A stretch of 64,000 nucleotides of DNA, from contig NZ_NBZV01000019.1 in the NCBI RefSeq assembly GCF_002379095.1, forward strand, positions 1 to 64,000, read 5' to 3'. Origin of the DNA: Polaromonas sp. AER18D-145 (GTDB lineage: Bacteria; Pseudomonadota; Gammaproteobacteria; Burkholderiales; Burkholderiaceae_C). The notes below the pieces were generated by a model. That model was not told the DNA's origin. It saw nothing but the letters and a program-made list of their open reading frames with translations, and did not search any database. Numbering within the stretch: position 1 is the stretch's first letter; the number at the start of each line of letters is the position of its first letter. Positions 56,581 through 64,000 of this stretch are shown piece by piece. The position numbers and the translations under genes are program-made.

Positions 56581-57324
56581 ATGAAGCAACCCGACCTGCT
56601 GATCGACGCCAAGGACTTGCACACCTATTACGGCGCAAGCCACATCCTGCGCGGCATCAACTTTTCCGTCGCGCGGGGCGAAACCATAGGCCTCATGGGT
56701 CGCAACGGCATGGGCAAAAGCACCCTGCTCAAAAGCATCATGGGCCTGGTCAAGCCGCGCTCGGGCAGCCTGGACATCATGGGCCAACCGATGCTAGGCC
56801 GCGCACCCTACGAAATTTCCCAGCTCGGCATCGCCTATGTGCCCGAAGGCCGCGGCATCTTCGGCAACCTCAGCGTGGTCGAGAACCTCAAGATGGCCGC
56901 GCGTGCCGGCAGACCGGGAAGCGCCGCAGACGGCGTTGGCCGAAGAAACGACTGGACCTACGACCGGGTGCTGGAGACCTTCCCCCGGCTGAAAGAGCGC
57001 CTGGGCCACGGCGGACAGCAACTGTCGGGCGGCGAGCAGCAGATGCTCACGATAGGCCGCGCGCTGATGACCAACCCCGACGTGCTGATCCTCGACGAAG
57101 CCACCGAAGGCCTGGCACCGCTGATTGCACGCGAGATCTGGCGCATCTGCGGTGTGATTCGCGAAAGCGGCATCAGCAGCGTGATCGTCGACAAGAACTG
57201 GAAACACGTCACCCAAATCACCGACCGCAACGTGATTCTGGTCAAGGGCGAGGTGGTGTTCGAAGGCAGCTCGGCCGACCTGCATGCCCGGCCGGAACTG
57301 TTGACGCAATACCTCGGCGTCTAG
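56581..57324 (+). CDS. livF: ABC transporter ATP-binding protein LivF
   Basis: Second nucleotide-binding subunit, 247 residues. Walker A is GRNGMGKST, the signature LSGGEQQM, Walker B VLILDEATEGLAP, as in LivF. The open frame extends upstream to 56401 through REP-like repeats, so I chose the ATG at 56581 (MKQPDLLIDAKDLHTYYG). The repeat supplies the sequence (AGGGCGAACGGC) in front of the start codon. It overlaps the end of the minus-strand hybrid kinase gene by four bases. Confidence 0.93.
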   Translation: MKQPDLLIDAKDLHTYYGASHILRGINFSVARGETIGLMGRNGMGKSTLLKSIMGLVKPRSGSLDIMGQPMLGRAPYEISQLGIAYVPEGRGIFGNLSVVENLKMAARAGRPGSAADGVGRRNDWTYDRVLETFPRLKERLGHGGQQLSGGEQQMLTIGRALMTNPDVLILDEATEGLAPLIAREIWRICGVIRESGISSVIVDKNWKHVTQITDRNVILVKGEVVFEGSSADLHARPELLTQYLGV

Positions 57325-58886
57325 GCGCCTGCCGGGCTTGCGCCGCCCAGCGTGAAATAAAAAGTGGCGCCTTGGCCCGGGGCGGACTCGGCCCAGACCC
57401 TGCCCCCGTGACGCGTGATAATTCTGAACACGGTGGCCAGGCCAATGCCGGCCCCGGTAAATTCCGACTCTGCGTGCAGCCGCTCAAAAGCGCCAAAAAG
57501 CTTCTCCGAATAGGCCATATCAAAACCCGCGCCGTTGTCCCGCACGGCATACACGGTCTCACCGTCCGGGCCGCTCTCGCGCCCGAAAGCAATATGGGTT
57601 TGCGGCTGCTTGCCGCTGAACTTCCATGCATTGCCCAGCAGATTGTCAAGGGCCTGCTGCAGCAGGCGCGCGTCGCACTGGACCACCAGATCAGGCTGGA
57701 TATCAAATTGCACTACCCGGTCAGGCTCGCGCTTCCGGCAAGCACTCAGTACCGTTTCGGCCATGGCGCTCAGATCGACGCTGTCCCAGCGCAGGCTGGT
57801 CCGCGAGACCTGGGCCAGCGACAACAAGGCGTCAATCAACTCGCCCATTTGTACAACCCCGGCGCGGATGCGGGCAAGGTAGTGCTTGCTGCGCTCACTC
57901 GCCACGCTGGCGCCGATTTCCTTGCCGAGCAGGCCGCTGAATCCGTTAATGCTGCTCAGCGGCGTGCGCAGGTCGTGGGACACCGAATAGGAAAAAGCCT
58001 CCAGTTCCTGGTTGGCCGCCTGCAGCTGCGCCGTGCGTCGCTGCACACGATCTTCCAGTTCCGCATTGAGGCGAAAAATTTCTTCCTGGGCCTGTTTGCG
58101 TTCGGTGATGTCGCGCAACACGCTGACAATGATCCAGTCCGTGCCGAAGCGCTGGGCCTGTCGATGCACTTCTACCTGCAACGAGGAGCCATCCTTGCGC
58201 CGTACGTGGATTTCCGTCAACTCATTCGTAACGGTACCAGCGATGATGGCATCGTAAGCGCTCTCCAGCTGTTCATGCGTAGCCGCACCTAACTGCGCTG
58301 GGTTCATCTGGAATAATTCTTCGTGTGTATAGTCGAGCATGGTGCAGGCTGTAGCATTGACCTCGACAAAACGCATGGTGCTGCGGTTTGTCAGAAAAAT
58401 CGCATCGGCGGTGGCGTCCATCGCCGTACGGAAGCGTTGCAAGTCGGCCGTGCGCGCCTGCACCTGTTGTTCCAAGAGACTGCTATGGATTTGGAGATCG
58501 CCAAATGCTTTCAAACGCAATAGGTTGCGCACTCTCACCCACAATTCTCCCCTGTCGACTGGTTTCGTCAAAAACTCTTCCGCCCCGGCATTGAGACTAG
58601 CCATAAGGGCGCCGCGGTCGATTTGCGCTGTCACCATGATGATCGGAATGTTCGCGGTGGCGGGGTTGGCCTTGAGCAGGCTGGCCACCTGGTAGCCGTC
58701 CATGCCCGGCATCATGACGTCGAGCAAAACCAGGTCCGGCGCGCGCCGCGCAATCGAGGCCAGCGCCTCTTCGCCACTGGCGGCGCTGAGCGTGAGATAA
58801 CCTTCGGGCTGCAGCAGCGCTTCGAGCAGCTTGCAGTTCTGGCGTTCGTCGTCGACGATGAGGATGGTGGCGGGGGAACGGGTCAT
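57321..58886 (-). CDS. Response regulator/PAS/histidine kinase hybrid
   Basis: Signalling protein of 521 residues. An N-terminal receiver domain (ILIVDDERQNCKLLEALLQP; phosphoacceptor Asp in DLVLLDVMMPGMDG; TKP lysine) is followed by one PAS domain (about 155-275; DATADAIFLTNRSTMRFVEV), a coiled coil, the dimerisation helix with the phospho-histidine SHDLRTPLSSINGF, and a HATPase domain (N box LDNLLGNAWKFSG, G1 VRDNGAGFDM, G2 GAGIGLATVF). No membrane segment is visible, so it is cytoplasmic. Its start overlaps the stop of the response regulator gene (58883-58886). Confidence 0.9.
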   Translation of the reverse strand: MTRSPATILIVDDERQNCKLLEALLQPEGYLTLSAASGEEALASIARRAPDLVLLDVMMPGMDGYQVASLLKANPATANIPIIMVTAQIDRGALMASLNAGAEEFLTKPVDRGELWVRVRNLLRLKAFGDLQIHSSLLEQQVQARTADLQRFRTAMDATADAIFLTNRSTMRFVEVNATACTMLDYTHEELFQMNPAQLGAATHEQLESAYDAIIAGTVTNELTEIHVRRKDGSSLQVEVHRQAQRFGTDWIIVSVLRDITERKQAQEEIFRLNAELEDRVQRRTAQLQAANQELEAFSYSVSHDLRTPLSSINGFSGLLGKEIGASVASERSKHYLARIRAGVVQMGELIDALLSLAQVSRTSLRWDSVDLSAMAETVLSACRKREPDRVVQFDIQPDLVVQCDARLLQQALDNLLGNAWKFSGKQPQTHIAFGRESGPDGETVYAVRDNGAGFDMAYSEKLFGAFERLHAESEFTGAGIGLATVFRIITRHGGRVWAESAPGQGATFYFTLGGASPAGA

Positions 58887-59296
58887 GGCGGCTGATGCAA
58901 GGAGTTTGCTGTGCTGGCCGCTTGCGATTTTCTAGCAGTCAAGAGGGTGTCGATCACTGCATACAGTTCCTGGTAGCGCAAAGGCTTGGCGATATACGCG
59001 TCGCAACCGGCTGCCCGGGTTTTTTCCTGGTCCTCTTTCATCGCCATCGCGGTCAGCGCAATGACGGGAATGGTGGCGGTGGCCGGATCCTGTTTCAGCA
59101 GGGCCGTCGCTGCCAGGCCATCCATGCCGGGCAGCTGGATGTCCATCAGGATCAGGTCGGGCTGGTCGGCGCGTGCCAGTGTCAAGCCGGTCTCGGCATC
59201 GACGGCGCACAGTACCGCATGGCCAGCGCTATGCAGCAGAAGACAGGCCAGTTTCATGTTCGCCGCGTTGTCTTCAATGATCAATACTCTGGCCAT
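58883..59296 (-). CDS. Stand-alone response regulator (receiver domain)
   Basis: Single-domain receiver of 137 residues. The acidic pocket and phosphoacceptor are in ARVLIIEDNAANMKL and LILMDIQLPGMDG, with the switch threonine in ALTAMAMKEDQEK and the lysine in YIAKPLRYQE. There is no output domain. This DivK-like type relays phosphate between kinases. It sits between two histidine kinase genes on the same strand, 12 bases after one and overlapping the other. Confidence 0.9.
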   Translation of the reverse strand: MARVLIIEDNAANMKLACLLLHSAGHAVLCAVDAETGLTLARADQPDLILMDIQLPGMDGLAATALLKQDPATATIPVIALTAMAMKEDQEKTRAAGCDAYIAKPLRYQELYAVIDTLLTARKSQAASTANSLHQPP

Positions 59297-59308
59297 CTGA
59301 TGCTCTCC

Positions 59309-62300
59309 CTAATGTGGCAGCAATGCGCGTCTGACCTCGTTGATAAACTGGACACGGTTGAATCCGGCTTTTCCGACAAAGTGGATGTGCTTGCCTGAGT
59401 TGGTATTGAGCGCAGCACGGTCCAGTGCCGTGATCTGTTTGGCGGTGACCACCAGGATAGGGATGCGCGCCGTGTCGGTATTGCGCTGAAGTGCTTCAGC
59501 GACATCGAAGCCGCTGACTTCCGGCATCATCAAGTCAAGCACAATCAGGTCCGGCCGCAGCCGCTGGGCCAGGGTGATCGCTTCGGCGCCGCCGTACGCG
59601 CGCACGATCGCATAGGCCGGGGCCGGCAAGAACACGGCAATCACTTCGACGGCTTTCGGGTCGTCGTCGACGATCAGTACCGTGTGGGTACGTTCCGCGG
59701 CTGGTTGCAGGCCCAGATTGGCCAGGGAGAATTTCAGCTGGGCGTGGCTGATCGGCTTTTGCAGTACGGCGGCTGCGCCACAGGTCAGTGCCATAGTACT
59801 GTCGGCCACGCCTGAAATAATCACCACCGGAACGTGGGCCAGCGTGCTGTTTTCGCGTAGCTGCAGGAGAAACTCCCAGCCACCGATGCCGGGCAGCTGA
59901 ATATCCAGCGTGATCAAGCTGAGGGTTTGCTGCGGTGCCAGCAGCAGGGCGTCCTCGGCATTGGCAACGCGCAAGACGGTAAAGCCCTCGGCTTCGAGCA
60001 CCAGGCGAACCAGGTCAGCCACCAGGTCGTCGTCCTCGACCACCAGCGCAATGTGCTCCTTCTGGTCGGCTACAGCCAGGGTCGCAGCGCCGACGCTGTG
60101 GGGCAGGATGGAGGAGGCTGGCGTCGGCATGCGCAGCGGCAACCAGGCGGCGAAGCGCGAGCCCTCGCCCTCCGCGCTGGCCACGGCCACGGCGCCGCCA
60201 TGCAGTTCAGCCAGTTGTTTGACCATCGCCAGACCGAGACCGGTGCCTTCGAATTTGCGTGCCAGGCTGCTGTCGATTTGACTGAAGGCCTGGAACAATT
60301 TCGCCATGTTTTCCTTCGAAATGCCGATGCCGCCGTCGCTCACGGAAATTTCGAGAAATTCGTCGTACTCATTGTCGGCCAGGGGGAAGCTGTGCACTGG
60401 CCAGGCGCCTGACAGCGTGCCAACGGCATTGCGTGACACACGCCGCGCGCGCAAGGTCACGCACCCGCCGTTGGCGCTGAATTTAACGGCATTCGACAGC
60501 AGGTTGTAGACAATCTGCTTGGTCTTGCGCATGTCCAGCAGGGGCAGGCCCAGGTCGCCGGCTGTTTCGAGTTCGAGCTGGATGCGCTGGGCCAACGCCT
60601 TCTCCTTGACGATGGACAGGCTGTTCGACAGCAGGCTGTTCAAGTCGCCCGCCTCCAGCTCGAGTGTCATCATGCCCGCTTCGACCTTCGACAAATCCAG
60701 AATGTCATTGATCAGGGACAGCAAGTGCTGTCCGCTGAAAAAAATATCGCCGATGTATTCGTGCTGGACATCGCTCATCTGGCCCATCAGGCCATCCTTG
60801 AGCGCCTCGGAAAAGCCGATGATGGCGTTCAGCGGCGTGCGCAGTTCGTGCGACATGGTGGCCAGGAATTCCGATTTCATGCGGCTGGCATGTTCCAGCT
60901 CGATATTTTTCTCTTGCAAGGTGCGCTCGAAGCGCTTGAGCTCGGTCACATCGCGCGCCGCCGCGAATACGCCCTGCAGCTTGCGGTCGCGGTTGTGGAA
61001 GGTCGCGGCGTTGTAGGACACCACTGTTTCTTCGCCATTCTGGGCGCGCACGGTCAGTTCGTAGTTGCTGACCTTGTTCTCCGTGAGGGCGCGTTTGATC
61101 GCCGCGTCGGCCCGCACCGGGTCGGTGAAGAATTTCTTGCAGGGCGCGCCGATCAATTCATCGCGCGTGCGCCCCGTGAGCGTCATCATCTGCTGGTTCA
61201 CGTCCGAGATGATGCCCTGCGGGTCGGTCATCATGAGTGCGTCGATATTTGATTCGATCAGGGAGCGGGTATAAAACTGCTGGTCGCGCAGCCGTTGATC
61301 GAGCAGCGCCTGGGCTGCCTCGACTTCCTTGCGGGCCGTGTTGTCGGTGCCGATCAGTAAATAGCCGATGATGCCCTCCTGCGCATCGCGCAGTGCCGTG
61401 ACCGAGACGATGGCGGGAAAGCGGCTGCCGTCCTTGCGGATATAGGTCAGCTCGTAAATATCTTCGATGCCGCGCGAGGCCTTGAACACCAGTGCCTCAA
61501 AGCCCGGCGCAATCGGGGTTCCGAGTTCGAGGCTCAATGCTTCGGCGCGTGTGATCACTTCCTGCGGATCGGAAATATCGGCCGGCGTGATCTTGTTCAT
61601 CACTTCGGCGGCCGTGTAGCCCAGCATGCGCTCGGCGCCGACGTTGAAAATCTGAATGACACCTTTTTCATCCGTGGCGATGCTGGAGAAATTGGCGCTG
61701 TTGAAAATCGCGCTCTGCAGTGCCCCGGCCTGGAGCAGCGCCTCTTCCGCCTGCTTGCGCGCGGTGTTGTCGGTGCCGATCAACAGATAGCCGATGATGG
61801 CGTCATGATCGTCGCGCAGCGCCGTGACCGACACCACCGCCGGGAAGCGGCTGCCGTCCTTGCGGATGTAGGTCAGCTCGTAGATGTCCTCGATGCCGCG
61901 CGAGGCTTTGAAGACCAGCGCCTCAAAGCCCGGCGTAATCGAGGTTCCGAGCTCGACGCTCAATGCCTTGGCGCGCGCGATCACTTCCTGCGGATCGGAA
62001 ATATCGGCCGGCGTGATCTTGTTCATCACTTCGGCGGCCGTGTAGCCCAGCATGCGCTCGGCACCGACGTTGAAAATCTGGATCACGCCCTTCGCGTCCG
62101 TCGCGATACTGGAGAAATTGGCGCTGTTGAAAATCGCGCTCTGCAGTGCCCCGGCCTGGAGCAGCGCCTCTTCCGCCTGCTTGCGCGCGGTGTTGTCGGT
62201 GCCGATCAACAGATAGCCGATGATGGCGTTTTGAGCGTCGCGCAGCGCCGTGACCGACACCACCGCCGGGAAGCGGCTGCCGTCCTTACGGATGTAGGTC

Positions 62301-62674
62301 AGCTCGTAGATGTCCTCGATGCCGCGTGAGGCCTTGAACACCAAGGCCTCGAAGCCCGGCGTAATCGGCGTGGAGAGCTCGACGCTCAATGCCTTGGCGC
62401 GCGCGATCACTTCCTGCGGATCGGAAATATCGGCCGGCGTGATCTTGTTCATTACTTCGGCGGCCGTGTAGCCCAGCATGCGCTCGGCACCGACGTTGAA
62501 AATCTGGATCACGCCCTTCGCGTCCGTCGCGATACTGGAGAAATTGGCGCTGTTGAAAATGGCGTCCTGCAGGGCGCCCGTCTTGAGCAGTGTTTCCTGG
62601 CGCCGAAATTCCATGACGCCGTCAGAGCCGCCTTGTTTTTCGGCAGAGCCATCAGCAAAACCGGTTTTCGACAT
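59309..62674 (-). CDS. Multi-PAS hybrid histidine kinase with two C-terminal receivers
   Basis: Large cytoplasmic-looking kinase of 1121 residues from the ATG at 62674, which has AAAGAG upstream; a GTG at 62725 is also possible. Three nearly identical PAS-PAC units of 142 residues (each starting with GALQxAIFNSANFSSIA) are followed by a fourth, different PAS domain (SNIDALMMTDPQGIISDVNQ), the H box SHELRTPLNAIIGFSEAL, the ATPase motifs YNLLSNAVKFSA, DGGIGISKENM and GTGLGLAMVKQ, and two receivers (LITLDIQLPGIGG; DLIVLDLMMPEVSGFD). No signal or membrane segment is visible. It heads a three-gene signalling series. Confidence 0.9.
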   Translation of the reverse strand: MSKTGFADGSAEKQGGSDGVMEFRRQETLLKTGALQDAIFNSANFSSIATDAKGVIQIFNVGAERMLGYTAAEVMNKITPADISDPQEVIARAKALSVELSTPITPGFEALVFKASRGIEDIYELTYIRKDGSRFPAVVSVTALRDAQNAIIGYLLIGTDNTARKQAEEALLQAGALQSAIFNSANFSSIATDAKGVIQIFNVGAERMLGYTAAEVMNKITPADISDPQEVIARAKALSVELGTSITPGFEALVFKASRGIEDIYELTYIRKDGSRFPAVVSVTALRDDHDAIIGYLLIGTDNTARKQAEEALLQAGALQSAIFNSANFSSIATDEKGVIQIFNVGAERMLGYTAAEVMNKITPADISDPQEVITRAEALSLELGTPIAPGFEALVFKASRGIEDIYELTYIRKDGSRFPAIVSVTALRDAQEGIIGYLLIGTDNTARKEVEAAQALLDQRLRDQQFYTRSLIESNIDALMMTDPQGIISDVNQQMMTLTGRTRDELIGAPCKKFFTDPVRADAAIKRALTENKVSNYELTVRAQNGEETVVSYNAATFHNRDRKLQGVFAAARDVTELKRFERTLQEKNIELEHASRMKSEFLATMSHELRTPLNAIIGFSEALKDGLMGQMSDVQHEYIGDIFFSGQHLLSLINDILDLSKVEAGMMTLELEAGDLNSLLSNSLSIVKEKALAQRIQLELETAGDLGLPLLDMRKTKQIVYNLLSNAVKFSANGGCVTLRARRVSRNAVGTLSGAWPVHSFPLADNEYDEFLEISVSDGGIGISKENMAKLFQAFSQIDSSLARKFEGTGLGLAMVKQLAELHGGAVAVASAEGEGSRFAAWLPLRMPTPASSILPHSVGAATLAVADQKEHIALVVEDDDLVADLVRLVLEAEGFTVLRVANAEDALLLAPQQTLSLITLDIQLPGIGGWEFLLQLRENSTLAHVPVVIISGVADSTMALTCGAAAVLQKPISHAQLKFSLANLGLQPAAERTHTVLIVDDDPKAVEVIAVFLPAPAYAIVRAYGGAEAITLAQRLRPDLIVLDLMMPEVSGFDVAEALQRNTDTARIPILVVTAKQITALDRAALNTNSGKHIHFVGKAGFNRVQFINEVRRALLPH
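61313..62590 (-). repeat. Triplicated PAS-domain unit, 426-base period
   Basis: Three consecutive 426-base copies (142 codons each) inside the kinase gene, matching closely at DNA level: the block with CTCTGCAGTGCCCCGGCCTG recurs at spacings of exactly 426 bases (61711, 62137, 62563, the last one diverged). Copies differ by scattered substitutions only. Confidence 0.92.
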
Positions 62675-62955
62675 AAGCTCTTTCGTTCGAACAATCACAT
62701 CAGCAAGTGGCTCGGGAAACAACACGCTACCGTAACGAGCTCACAGATTACCACTCTACCCGCTCTGCAACGCGAAAAGGCCGGTATAGAAATTAGATGG
62801 AGTTCGAAAACCACATCAGAGAAGCTGCAATAGATGATGCGCTACGCCATCGCTGGACGCGGTACTCTGGACGAGGGGGAGGCCAACGAGAGATCTGGGA
62901 AATCAAGGTGGTACATATCAAAGTCACCACACAAGCGGACCGCTCGGTTTACAGC

Positions 62956-64000
<1,045 letters not shown>

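Noticed and set aside
61313-62590. Periodic repeats considered as a CRISPR or assembly artefact
   Set aside because: Period of 426 bases in frame, encoding PAS domains with scattered substitutions between copies, so it is a protein domain array; artefact cannot be fully excluded but the differences argue against simple duplication of reads.

Overview
The window is a dense, high-GC chromosomal segment with short intergenic gaps. It comes from a betaproteobacterium, most likely Burkholderiales/Comamonadaceae and Polaromonas- or Rhodoferax-like. This is inferred from gene content (boxB/boxC/boxR with a benzoate-CoA ligase and a branched-chain-type ABC transporter, TrhO, monomeric isocitrate dehydrogenase, sbcB, lpxK/kdsB/adk order) and from dispersed short extragenic repeats that I associate with this family. 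No rRNA, CRISPR array, prophage or intact insertion sequence is visible.

Left part (0-13.4 kb): a multicopper-oxidase fragment and a gene-poor stretch, an FtsH protease, a Crp/Fnr regulator, PanE, a TauE/SafE permease, an EVE-domain protein, DUF1499, a PHB-depolymerase-family esterase, TrhO, a glutathione transferase and exonuclease I. A host-attachment-family protein follows behind an FNR-type promoter, together with a universal stress protein gene that has lost its middle.

Core housekeeping (13.4-27.8 kb): clpS-clpA, two unrelated NADP isocitrate dehydrogenases (icd and monomeric idh), DUF192, sodB, xseA, and exbB-exbD-lpxK-trm112-kdsB-adk.

27.8-34.4 kb: a minus-strand ECF sigma / anti-sigma / periplasmic sensor / DnrO-like / DUF6644 / DUF6152 operon in which three of six genes are broken. 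Then asparaginase, lexA with two tandem LexA boxes, a small unknown protein and a D-2-hydroxyacid dehydrogenase.

34.4-44.5 kb: a FimV-like membrane protein, then acyl-CoA metabolism genes (3-hydroxyacyl-CoA dehydrogenase, enoyl-CoA hydratase, Crp/Fnr regulator, aminoglycoside-phosphotransferase-like protein, acyl-CoA dehydrogenase), a GST, tRNA-Pro(UGG), tRNA-Arg(UCU) and DUF488.

44.5-57.3 kb: a Phd/RelE-type toxin-antitoxin pair and the aerobic benzoyl-CoA (box) cluster. boxB, boxC and boxR lie on the minus strand; a flavodoxin-like gene, benzoate-CoA ligase, substrate-binding protein, LysE-family exporter and livHMGF lie on the plus strand. A divergent promoter with TGCA motifs separates the two arms. 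boxA and boxD are not in the window. The hydroxyacyl-CoA dehydrogenase and hydratase at 36-39 kb could serve the lower part of the same pathway.

57.3-64 kb: three minus-strand signalling genes, one carrying a triplicated PAS unit (426-bp period), then an IclR-family regulator divergent from pobA, which runs off the right edge. Benzoate and 4-hydroxybenzoate metabolism thus frame the right half.
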